Notes: a model not told the origin generated them from the letters alone. 8,250 bases of DNA from Chloroflexota bacterium (GCA_015222355.1 JADFVC010000380.1:1-8250), one strand, 5' to 3'. Counted from the first letter of the stretch, positions 1-4,677 are shown. Numbers and translations are program-made.

Positions 1-33
1 AACAGGGTGCAGGGCTGCGGTACATAAATGGAA

Positions 34-168
34 GTGCTGTCATTCAACAGTTGGGGCATCAGCTTTTTCCTAAAGATTGTCTACGTAGCTTCTTGTATGA
101 ACACTGACTCATCCGGTTCGTTATGCAATCTGCTTTCAACCATATCCTACTGTGAATACTGACAGCAC
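34..168. repeat. 9-bp inverted repeat upstream of the rubrerythrin remnant
   Basis: GTGCTGTCA at 34-42 is matched by its exact reverse complement TGACAGCAC at 160-168. Just inside the arms the match continues imperfectly (TTCAACAG at 43-50 against CTGTGAATAC at 150-159). The enclosed 117 bp have no recognisable gene, and the right arm ends about 14 bp before the rubrerythrin remnant. It could be the edge of a small mobile element that truncated the gene, but no transposase or target duplication is visible, so chance is not excluded. Confidence 0.25.
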
Positions 169-181
169 ACAACGACACAAA

Positions 182-307
182 ATGTTTTATTGCCAGGGCA
201 AGAAAAACCTGGACGCGATCCATGACACCGTCCACGAAATGTGTAAGGACGAAGCCCGTCACGGTTCGGCTTTTGCCGGGCTGCTGAAGCGTTACTTCGG
301 CGAATAA
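182..307 (+). pseudogene. C-terminal remnant of a rubrerythrin-family (NADH peroxidase type) gene
   Basis: From the ATG at 182 the frame encodes 41 residues and stops with TAA at 305-307. From residue 7 on it reads like the extreme C-terminus of the rubrerythrin/NADH-peroxidase family: [12 protein letters not shown], then DEARHG with the E-x-x-H diiron ligand pair (E24, H27), then GLLKRYFG. Full-length members have roughly 165-200 residues, with a rubredoxin-like domain and a four-helix diiron domain that reduces hydrogen peroxide; all of that is missing. The frame is open back to a TGA at 98-100, but the upstream codons do not resemble the family and there is no good ribosome-binding site before the ATG. 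A terminator follows 14 bp after the stop, so the original 3' end is intact. I read it as a gene truncated at its 5' end by deletion or insertion. A short expressed peptide is possible but unlikely. Confidence 0.65.
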
Positions 308-321
308 GGTTTTTAACGGAT

Positions 322-364
322 AAAGGGCCACTTCGATCACAGAATCGGGTGGCCCTTTCTTCTT
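322..364 (+). terminator. Rho-independent terminator after the rubrerythrin remnant
   Basis: A perfect 10-bp stem, AAAGGGCCAC (322-331) with GTGGCCCTTT (349-358), has CGAT/ATCG pairing in its loop and is followed by the T-rich TTTCTTCTT (356-364). It lies directly behind the stop at 307, so it is the original terminator of the decayed gene. Confidence 0.8.
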
Positions 365-524
365 AATGCGAGAGTTGTAAGCTTGTGGGTTGCTTTCCCT
401 GATCGCCAGACTTAAACGATCTTGAGCAACTATTTAGACAGATTATTTATTCCATCGGAATGAAACTTTTAAAATTTCAATAACCAGGGAATCTGTTACA
501 TTTTTACCTTAAAATCCTTACCCA

Positions 525-659
525 CTAATCCTCATCTGGAGATTCTGGAGATTCTGGGAGCTTTTCCTCCTGTTTGCGCTTATTCTTTTCTTCCTTTTTG
601 GCTTTTCTGGCAAGTTCCTTCTGACGCTTCTCAAAGCCGTAATTCGGTTTCCTGGCCAT
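525..659 (-). CDS. Small highly charged conserved-type protein (44 aa)
   Basis: The minus-strand frame from ATG (659-657) to TAG (527-525) encodes 44 residues. It opens with MARKPNYGFEKRQKEL and continues as a Lys/Glu-rich helix (about residues 10-33, nearly all K, E, R, A and Q), then an acidic tail with two SPE repeats ending in PDED. An AGGA Shine-Dalgarno (668-671) sits 8 nt before the ATG, and a good promoter lies at 713-741. From memory, short proteins starting with a RKPNYxFEKRxKE motif are widespread and uncharacterised in proteobacteria; that family link is recall, not a search. There are no cysteines, membrane segments or signal peptide. The helix may be a coiled coil or nucleic-acid-associated, but no function can be assigned. 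It follows csp on the same strand but has its own promoter beyond the csp terminator. Confidence 0.7.
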   Translation of the reverse strand: MARKPNYGFEKRQKELARKAKKEEKNKRKQEEKLPESPESPDED

Positions 660-712
660 CTGGTTATCCTTTCCGACTGCTATTTTGTCTGCGTTCAGAC
701 TGGAAGATAGAC

Positions 713-741
713 ATCAAATTTCTCGGTAGCATTATTGTCAA
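713..741 (-). promoter_or_regulatory. Sigma-70 type promoter for the 44-aa protein
   Basis: On the minus strand a consensus -35 TTGACA (741-736) is followed by a 17-nt spacer and a -10 TTTGAT (718-713), about 50 bp before the start codon at 659. The -35 directly abuts the T-run of the csp terminator, so termination of csp and initiation of the next gene are packed back to back. Confidence 0.6.
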
Positions 742-775
742 AAAAAAAAGAGCCCCACGAAAATCCGCAGGGCTC
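740..775 (-). terminator. Rho-independent terminator of the cold-shock gene
   Basis: Read on the minus strand, GAGCCC (775-770) pairs with GGGCTC (755-750) around a 14-nt loop and is followed by ten T residues (749-740). It lies about 30 bp beyond the csp stop codon at 805. Confidence 0.8.
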
Positions 776-804
776 CTTTGCAAATCTTAAATACAAAAAC
801 TTAC

Positions 805-1005
805 TTAAATTTTGCGCACATTAGCCGACTGAGGGCCTTTCTGCCCCTGGGTGACCTCAAAACTCACACGGTCTCCCTCGGCAAGAGATTTAAAACCCTC
901 GCCTTGGATTTCGGAAAAATGGACGAACACATCAGGTCCATTGTCCTGCTCGATAAAACCAAAACCCTTTGAGTCGTTAAACCACTTTACGGTACCTTCT
1001 GCCAT
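805..1005 (-). CDS. csp: Cold-shock domain protein (CspA family, 66 aa)
   Basis: A 66-residue single cold-shock domain, the usual length of CspA-family proteins, which form a five-stranded beta barrel that binds single-stranded RNA and DNA and act as RNA chaperones or transcription antiterminators. It starts [10 protein letters not shown] and carries RNP1 KGFGFI (residues 13-18) and RNP2 DVFVHF (25-30); the end, SANVRKI, is typical. The ATG at 1005-1003 is chosen because GGAG (1012-1015) lies 6 nt upstream and the family starts here. An in-frame ATG at 1017 would only add MEKK, and upstream codons in the longer frame are leader sequence. The gene is monocistronic, with a terminator at 740-775 and a structured leader at 1006-1127. 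Which paralogue it is (cspA, cspC, cspE and so on) cannot be decided from one copy. Confidence 0.95.
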   Translation of the reverse strand: MAEGTVKWFNDSKGFGFIEQDNGPDVFVHFSEIQGEGFKSLAEGDRVSFEVTQGQKGPQSANVRKI

Positions 1006-1065
1006 TTTCTTCTCCATCTTCCCCTGTGGGAATTTTTTTTGTTGTGCAAATCCCGACCGCCCGGA

Positions 1066-1102
1066 AAATAAAAAACACACAGCCCTAATGGGTCTGCGTG
1101 TT
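1066..1102 (-). promoter_or_regulatory. Terminator-like hairpin in the csp leader (candidate attenuator)
   Basis: On the minus strand AACACGCAGACCC (1102-1090), a four-base loop ATTA, and GGGCTGTGTGTT (1085-1074) form a 12-bp stem with one bulge and one G-U pair. The T-rich TTTTTTATTTT runs straight on (1076-1066). This has the form of an intrinsic terminator, but it lies about 60 nt upstream of the csp start with no minus-strand gene above it. It may be a leader attenuator read through by antitermination, which CspA-family proteins are known to perform, or the end of a short leader RNA. The csp promoter itself could not be located with confidence. Confidence 0.45.
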
Positions 1103-1112
1103 CTGATCAATG

Positions 1113-1127
1113 TTGACACCTTGTCAA
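1113..1127. promoter_or_regulatory. 15-bp dyad upstream of csp
   Basis: TTGACA (1113-1118), three bases, then TGTCAA (1122-1127) form a perfect inverted repeat. On either strand the left half equals a consensus -35, but the matching minus-strand -10 position holds only AGAACA. It may be an operator or a promoter element of csp. Confidence 0.3.
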
Positions 1128-1225
1128 ACTGTTGAGCGACGAAAACATTTACACAAACTTACTTAAGATGCCGCACCCTAGCACGGCAGACTTTTGAAAA
1201 GCAAGACCTAAATGACCATAAAAAA

Positions 1226-1311
1226 ACAGGAATCTGATTTCAGGGCCAAAACCTATCAAAAATGGCTCATCGGGTGAGCAGGTTTTTGGCGACCACCTTG
1301 CGGTTTCCTGT
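1226..1311. repeat. Nested inverted repeats in a gene-free stretch
   Basis: The 1130-1531 stretch contains no convincing gene. ACAGGAA (1226-1232) pairs with TTCCTGT (1305-1311). Inside, GCCAAAACCT (1245-1254) pairs with AGGTTTTTGGC (1280-1290, one extra T), and within that GCTCA (1265-1269) pairs with TGAGC (1275-1279) around TCGGG. A separate hairpin, GATAAA TTGC TTTATC, follows at 1336-1351. The layout suggests a folded RNA or a small palindromic element, but neither strand nor transcription can be told. On the minus strand 1380-1267 is also an open frame of 37 codons without a start that reads like a protein tail (ending RKVVAKNLLTR). A gene relic is therefore an alternative reading. Confidence 0.3.
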
Positions 1312-1531
1312 CTGCGCCCGACGTAAAATCCACCCGATAAATTGCTTTATCAGGTTGTCCGCTTCGCTCCAGTAAGCCCATTACGAGAGCAAATTATGAA
1401 CAAAACCGAAATCAGGAACGTGGCAACCCAGGGGTTCCCGCGCCCAATGAGAGCCAGAGAAAGGGGCGCAGAGGGGGCTTCCACACTCCAAGGCTTAAAC
1501 CTACTAAATCATTTTTCTTTCTTTTTGTCGG

Positions 1532-1573
1532 TTGACATTCCCTGGAAACTGCTCTATTTTGTGCATATGCACA
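1532..1573 (+). promoter_or_regulatory. Strong promoter with 14-bp palindromic operator at the expected +1
   Basis: A consensus -35 TTGACA (1532-1537), a spacer of exactly 17 nt and a -10 TATTTT (1555-1560) are followed immediately by TGTGCATATGCACA (1560-1573), a perfect 14-bp palindrome. With normal spacing transcription would start near 1567, in the middle of the palindrome, the classic position for a repressor operator. It lies about 60 bp before the Gly-rich gene at 1630 and probably drives that gene and the DUF302-like gene. The DUF134 protein encoded at 2508 is the nearest candidate for the binding protein; that assignment is inference. Confidence 0.65.
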
Positions 1574-1629
1574 TAACGAATTGTCTGGTAAATAACAACT
1601 TACAGGAACTAGGTATGGAGGATATTGAC

Positions 1630-1836
1630 ATGAATAGACAAGGTCAAGGTTTAGGACGTGGTCAAGGGCGTGGCTTGAATTGCCAAACTGGGCAGGGCAG
1701 TGGTCGTGGTCAGGGCTTTGGTTCAGCCCAAGGACAAGGCTTTGCCCGTGGCCAGGGTCAGGGCTTGAATTGCGGTCTCAAGCAAGGAATGGGCCGTGGT
1801 CAGGGTCGTGGTAACGGCATGGGTTTCGGGGGCTGA
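1630..1836 (+). CDS. Gly/Gln/Arg-rich low-complexity small protein (68 aa)
   Basis: ATG at 1630 is preceded by GGAGG (1617-1621) 8 nt upstream. The same frame is open back to 1342, but that extension would run through the promoter and operator, so it is rejected. The product is about 40% Gly (27 of 68) and 18% Gln, with Gly at almost every second position. It has seven Arg, one Lys and no acidic residue, so it is strongly basic. GQG and RGQG units repeat throughout and two copies of GLNC give the only cysteines (C18, C48). There is no signal peptide or hydrophobic segment. The composition resembles small Gly-rich proteins (such as the DUF5320 type) often found beside DUF134 and NifX-like genes, and also RGG-type RNA-binding tails, but homology is unproven. 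The stop overlaps a possible ATG at 1836 and the DUF302-like gene follows 39 bp on, so the two are probably co-transcribed. Function unknown. Confidence 0.75.
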   Translation: MNRQGQGLGRGQGRGLNCQTGQGSGRGQGFGSAQGQGFARGQGQGLNCGLKQGMGRGQGRGNGMGFGG

Positions 1837-1874
1837 TGCCCCAAAAGAAATTTCAACCTATTGGGGAAGAGAAT

Positions 1875-2282
1875 ATGTCAGCGTCTATTTATCGCGCAGA
1901 AACGAGCAAATCGGTTAACCAGTTCATCAAAGACTTCGCAGTTGCTGCGAGCAATCACGGTTTTCTGATCCATAACGAAGACAAGATGGAAATGGCTCAC
2001 ACTTTCGGAACTCATGGTGTCGAGGTCGCCGAAGGTTTTGACCTGCACATGATCCAGGTCTGTAAGCCAGCCAAGGCGGCAATGACCTTGCACAAGAATC
2101 CGGAACGGGCCGTTTTGTTGCCGAAGTTTGTCATCGTCTTCACTAAGGAAGGAAAGACCGTTGTCCGTATGCTGCGTTTCAGTGCAGAACGGGTCGCGGA
2201 ATTAATTGATGACGCTGATTTTCCAAATTCTGTCGTCGAAAGTTTTAACAGCATTATTGCCACCATTGAGGATGCTCTCTGA
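1875..2282 (+). CDS. DUF302-like protein (135 aa)
   Basis: The start is ATG 1875, 3 nt behind a strong purine-rich GGGGAAGAG (1863-1871). An ATG at 1836 in the same frame overlaps the stop of the previous gene and would add 13 residues, so translational coupling is a minor alternative. Residues about 49-100 match the DUF302 pattern as I know it: a stretch like FDLHMIQVCKPAKAAMTLHK with the conserved V-C-x-P, then NPERAVLLPKFVIVF and a GKTVV strand. DUF302 is a small alpha/beta fold of unknown biochemical function. Like others of the family, this copy ends in a predicted helix (VVESFNSIIATIEDAL). No signal peptide or membrane segment is seen, so it should be cytoplasmic. It is the second gene behind the palindrome-controlled promoter and is closed by a terminator at 2319-2352. 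The family call is from memory of the motif. Confidence 0.7.
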   Translation: MSASIYRAETSKSVNQFIKDFAVAASNHGFLIHNEDKMEMAHTFGTHGVEVAEGFDLHMIQVCKPAKAAMTLHKNPERAVLLPKFVIVFTKEGKTVVRMLRFSAERVAELIDDADFPNSVVESFNSIIATIEDAL

Positions 2283-2318
2283 TTCGACTCAGGGCAATAT
2301 GTAAGCAAATGATTTTAG

Positions 2319-2352
2319 CGGCTACCGCCCCGCTGGCGGTAGCCGGTTTTTT
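2319..2352 (+). terminator. Rho-independent terminator after the DUF302-like gene
   Basis: An 11-bp GC-rich stem, CGGCTACCGCC (2319-2329) with GGCGGTAGCCG (2335-2345), has a five-base loop and is followed by six T (2347-2352). A further pair, GGGCAAT (2292-2298) with ATTGCCC (2353-2359), encloses it. It separates the Gly-rich/DUF302 unit from the DUF134 gene. Confidence 0.9.
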
Positions 2353-2421
2353 ATTGCCCAGGGAAAGAGGTAAACCGTTGCCCTGTTTCAGTGCTTCGCT
2401 TATATTCATCCCAGTGACATT

Positions 2422-2487
2422 TTCGTCAAAGATTCCGATCATGTTTTTATAAACCTTGAATCCGTCGGATACCCACGGATTCAAGGT
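2422..2487 (+). promoter_or_regulatory. Promoter-like sequence and 13-bp inverted repeat before the DUF134 gene
   Basis: ACCTTGAATCCGT (2453-2465) and ACGGATTCAAGGT (2475-2487) form a perfect 13-bp inverted repeat with a 9-nt spacer, and ATCCG/CGGAT (2460-2470) nests a third half-site. Just upstream is a weak promoter-like pair, TTCGTC (2422-2427) and TATAAA (2448-2453). The repeat would cover the start of transcription or the early leader and ends 20 bp before the ATG at 2508. It could be an operator (autoregulation by the encoded DNA-binding protein) or a leader hairpin. The promoter call is weak; the repeat itself is certain. Confidence 0.5.
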
Positions 2488-2507
2488 AAAACCAAAGAGT
2501 GAGACCG

Positions 2508-2789
2508 ATGTCACCAAGACCGAAAAAACCACGTCGTTGTTGCCTGGTAGGTCGTCCGAATGATCTTATCTACAAGCCGGCGGGAATGCCGATGTCAGGA
2601 CTGGAAAAGGTAAAATTGGCTACCGATGAACTGGAGGCGACACGACTCTGTGATGTAGAGTGCCTGACGCAGACAGAGGCTGGTGAAATTATGGGGGTTT
2701 CAAGGGGGACGGTCCAGCGATTGGTGGTCAGCGGGCGGAAAAAGATCGTTGAGGCGATTTTAAACGGCCGGGTACTGATGATAGAATAG
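2508..2789 (+). CDS. DUF134 (UPF0251) family helix-turn-helix protein
   Basis: The 93-residue product matches the DUF134/UPF0251 family along its whole length. It has the basic N-terminus SPRPKKPRRC, the YKPAG-x-P segment (22-28), DELEATRL (40-47), and a sigma-region-4-like helix-turn-helix around TQTEAGEIMGVSRGTVQRLV (54-73), then a C-terminal NGRVLMIE. The family is predicted to bind DNA and is often linked to NifX-like cluster-binding and Gly-rich small proteins. ATG 2508 is chosen because members begin M-x-P-R-P-K; a GTG at 2499 in frame would add three residues. No strong Shine-Dalgarno precedes either start. C11 and C12 follow the basic stretch. The gene lies behind its own inverted repeat and downstream of the DUF302 terminator. 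No T-rich terminator follows it. Confidence 0.9.
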   Translation: MSPRPKKPRRCCLVGRPNDLIYKPAGMPMSGLEKVKLATDELEATRLCDVECLTQTEAGEIMGVSRGTVQRLVVSGRKKIVEAILNGRVLMIE

Positions 2790-2887
2790 TTGACAGGAGG
2801 GGACTTTCACTGAGGGATATCATGTCCCCCAAAGCCCTGTTGCCAGCGTCCATTCGGGAATCAAGACAGCAAACAACATTCAACTTT

Positions 2888-2911
2888 GTATGACATCAAG
2901 TATGACATCAA
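2888..2911 (+). repeat. 12-bp perfect tandem repeat (two copies)
   Basis: GTATGACATCAA occurs twice head to tail (2888-2899 and 2900-2911), 20 bp before the start codon of the ACT gene. Each copy contains an ATG in frame with that gene, which is why its frame looks 14 codons longer. The strong AGGAGG lies after the repeat, so these ATGs are not the natural start. Confidence 0.8.
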
Positions 2912-2931
2912 CTGTTTCGCAGGAGGAGTCC

Positions 2932-3471
2932 ATGCAACATTTCGCCTTGACCATCATCGGCCGCGACCGGCCCGGAATCGTTTCGCAGGTGGCGGAAATT
3001 CTCTATCGGCTCGGCTTCAATATTGCGGATTCGAGCAGTTCCATCCTGGGCGGTCAGTTTTCGATGATTCTGCTCATTTCGAATCCAGCGATCTCCAGCA
3101 AAGAAGAGTTCAGTGATGCTTTTACGCCGCTGGAAGAATCCAACCTGTCGGTGTTCATCCGCACCCTCAAACCGGGCGGCGAAGTGCGCCCCGAAATGGC
3201 AGGTGAACTCTGCATGATTTCAGTCTACGGTGCCGACAAGCCGGGTATCGTTTACCAGGTCTCCAAGGAGTTGGGGGACCGAAAGATCAACATCACCGAC
3301 CTGAACACCAAGCTGATCGGCGATGAATCACGTCCGGTTTATGTGATGATGATCGAGGCCCTGTTGCCGGCCGGAGTTGGAATTGAAGAGATCGAAGGCT
3401 GGATGACAGAGCTGAAGAAAAAGCTGCAGGTCGATATCTCGATACGCTCGCTGATTGCGATGGAGTTATAG
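2932..3471 (+). CDS. Tandem ACT-domain protein, GcvR-like amino-acid sensing regulator
   Basis: A 179-residue protein made of two ACT domains and nothing else. ACT1 covers about residues 4-80 with the ligand-loop motif GRDRPGIV (10-17) and a following helix AEILYRLGFNI. ACT2 covers about 93-172 with GADKPGIVYQVSKEL (100-114) and NITDLNTK. This arrangement matches the GcvR family (glycine cleavage system repressor) and related stand-alone two-ACT regulators, which bind amino acids and act through protein partners rather than DNA. The start ATG 2932 has AGGAGG (2921-2926) five nt upstream; upstream in-frame ATGs lie in a tandem repeat without a ribosome-binding site. Peptide deformylase begins 4 bp after the stop, so the two genes are co-transcribed. 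No GcvA gene is in the window, so a role in glycine control is inference. Confidence 0.85.
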   Translation: MQHFALTIIGRDRPGIVSQVAEILYRLGFNIADSSSSILGGQFSMILLISNPAISSKEEFSDAFTPLEESNLSVFIRTLKPGGEVRPEMAGELCMISVYGADKPGIVYQVSKELGDRKINITDLNTKLIGDESRPVYVMMIEALLPAGVGIEEIEGWMTELKKKLQVDISIRSLIAMEL

Positions 3472-3475
3472 TAAG

Positions 3476-3982
3476 ATGGCGGTTAAAGAAGTCCTGCTCT
3501 ACCCCGACCCGCGCCTGAAAGAGATCTGCAGCAAAATCGAACAAATTGACGCTACTGTTGATTCCCTGTTGCAAGACTTGGTCGATACCATGGTCGCTGC
3601 CGGGCACTCGGTCGGGATTGCCGCACCGCAGATCGGCGACACCCGGCGAGCCGCAGTCGTCGACGTTGCAAAAAGTAAATTGGGCAAAAAACAAAAAAAT
3701 CACGGCCTGCTGCAGATGGTCAATCCGGAGATTCTGGAAAAAGCAGGTGACCAGGTGGTACGGGAGGGATGTATGTCGGTCCCTGACTACACTGGAAATG
3801 TCAACCGAGCAGAGCGAATTGTCATACAATTTTTGAATCGGGAAGGTCAGTTACAGGTCATACGGGCGGAAGGGTTCGAGGCCATCGCCATCCAGCATGA
3901 GCTGGACCACCTCGACGGCCACCTCTTTCTTGATCGGATATCAAGCTTAAAAACGGATCTTTTCAGGAGGAAACAGAAATAA
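3476..3982 (+). CDS. def: Peptide deformylase
   Basis: A 168-residue metalloenzyme that removes the formyl group from the N-terminal methionine of new proteins in the cytoplasm. All three family motifs are present: motif I VGIAAPQIG (46-54), motif II EGCMSVP (97-103) with metal ligand C99, and motif III HELDHLDG (141-148) with ligands H141 and H145 and catalytic E142. In motif I the first glycine of GxGxAAxQ is Ser45, a variation that spares the catalytic Q52. ATG 3476 is used, with GGAG (3462-3465) ten nt upstream; a TTG at 3455 in frame would overlap the ACT gene. Spacing of 4 bp after the ACT gene argues for an operon. fmt, usually a neighbour of def in other genomes, is not here, so this may be a second deformylase gene. 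No clear terminator follows. Confidence 0.95.
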   Translation: MAVKEVLLYPDPRLKEICSKIEQIDATVDSLLQDLVDTMVAAGHSVGIAAPQIGDTRRAAVVDVAKSKLGKKQKNHGLLQMVNPEILEKAGDQVVREGCMSVPDYTGNVNRAERIVIQFLNREGQLQVIRAEGFEAIAIQHELDHLDGHLFLDRISSLKTDLFRRKQK

Positions 3983-4055
3983 CAAAAAGGTTTCAAGTTG
4001 ATACAGTCGTGTCCGTATATGGCCTCTCCCCTATTTCCGGATGTCCACAATTCAG

Positions 4056-4083
4056 TTGACAGTTTAGAATGGAAAGTTAAGAT
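4056..4083 (+). promoter_or_regulatory. Sigma-70 type promoter of tpx
   Basis: Consensus -35 TTGACA (4056-4061), a 16-nt spacer and -10 TAAGAT (4078-4083) lie 50 bp before the tpx start codon. This fits tpx being transcribed on its own. No clear OxyR or PerR type palindrome was seen around it. Confidence 0.7.
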
Positions 4084-4133
4084 GCTGACTAATTTCGTTA
4101 GATATTGCTTTCAAACAAAACAGGAGGCATATA

Positions 4134-4658
4134 ATGAGCAATGTACAAGAGCGTGAGGCTGCGGTTCTTTTCAAAGGCAACCCGGTGACCCTGCTTGGTC
4201 CGGAGATCAAGGTTGGTGATGCCGCACCGGATTTTCAGGTGGTTGATAACAGTTTGCAACCGGTGACCCTGGCGACCGATGCCGGGAAGGTTCGTTTGAT
4301 CACCGTCGTTCCGTCACTCGATACTCCGGTCTGCGACACCATGACCCGGCAGTTTAATCAGCAGGCGACGGAACTTCCTGATTCTGTGGCCGTCTACACC
4401 ATCAGTGTTGATCTGCCGTTTGCTCAGAAACGCTGGTGTGGTAACGCCGGGATCGACAAGGTACAGACCCTTTCCGATTACCAGGAGCGGTCTTTCGGCC
4501 TCAACTATGGTCTGCTGTTGAAAAACCTCAAACTGTTGGCCCGGGCGGTCTACGTGATTGATCAGGAAGATCAGGTGACTTATGTCGAACTGGTGCCGGA
4601 AGTCACCGCCGAGCCGGATTACGCCGCGGCTTTGACGGCAGTGAAAAAACTGCTGTGA
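4134..4658 (+). CDS. tpx: Thiol peroxidase (atypical 2-Cys peroxiredoxin)
   Basis: A 174-residue protein of the Tpx branch of peroxiredoxins, which reduces hydrogen peroxide and organic hydroperoxides with electrons from thioredoxin. The peroxidatic cysteine is C67 in PSLDTPVCDTMTRQFN and the resolving cysteine is C102 in KRWCGNAGI; the spacing between them is as in the family (C61 and C95 in E. coli). The N-terminal segment FKGNPVTLLG and the thioredoxin-fold core follow the family order. AGGAGG (4122-4127) lies 6 nt before the ATG. The gene has its own promoter (4056-4083) and terminator (4681-4721), so it is monocistronic. In an anaerobe it would serve oxygen and peroxide defence. No signal peptide is present. 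Confidence 0.97.
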   Translation: MSNVQEREAAVLFKGNPVTLLGPEIKVGDAAPDFQVVDNSLQPVTLATDAGKVRLITVVPSLDTPVCDTMTRQFNQQATELPDSVAVYTISVDLPFAQKRWCGNAGIDKVQTLSDYQERSFGLNYGLLLKNLKLLARAVYVIDQEDQVTYVELVPEVTAEPDYAAALTAVKKLL

Positions 4659-4677
4659 TAACGTTGAATTTTCGGAG

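Noticed and set aside
3..107. Open frame entering from the left edge, ending at TGA 105-107 (34 codons)
   Set aside because: It could be the end of an upstream gene, but no family is recognised and another frame is nearly as open, so it is not called.
1019..1040. Plus-strand terminator-like TTCCC-CTGT-GGGAA followed by eight T
   Set aside because: The stem is only 5 bp and no plus-strand gene lies upstream. It overlaps the csp leader and is probably incidental.
1226..1311. tRNA-like outer 7-bp stem with internal hairpins
   Set aside because: There is no T-loop TTCGA sequence on either strand and no normal anticodon arm.
1267..1320. Resemblance to a GEMM (cyclic dinucleotide) riboswitch on the minus strand, with ACAGGAAACC and GGTGG
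   Set aside because: The diagnostic GGGACGCAAAGCC segment and the tetraloop-receptor layout are missing, and no gene lies correctly behind it.
1342..1629. In-frame N-terminal extension of the Gly-rich protein
   Set aside because: It would translate across the promoter and palindrome, lacks a ribosome-binding site, and its composition is unlike the repeat protein.
2254..2532. Minus-strand frame of 92 codons between the DUF302 and DUF134 genes
   Set aside because: It runs through a strong plus-strand terminator and the 13-bp inverted repeat, has no ribosome-binding site, and I recognise no family.
2799..2829. Inverted repeat GGGGAC...GTCCCC after the DUF134 gene as a terminator
   Set aside because: Only a 6-bp stem with a 19-nt loop and no T-run behind it.
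3293..3829. Minus-strand frame of 178 codons opposite the ACT and deformylase genes
   Set aside because: It spans two clearly identified plus-strand genes and shows no motif of its own.
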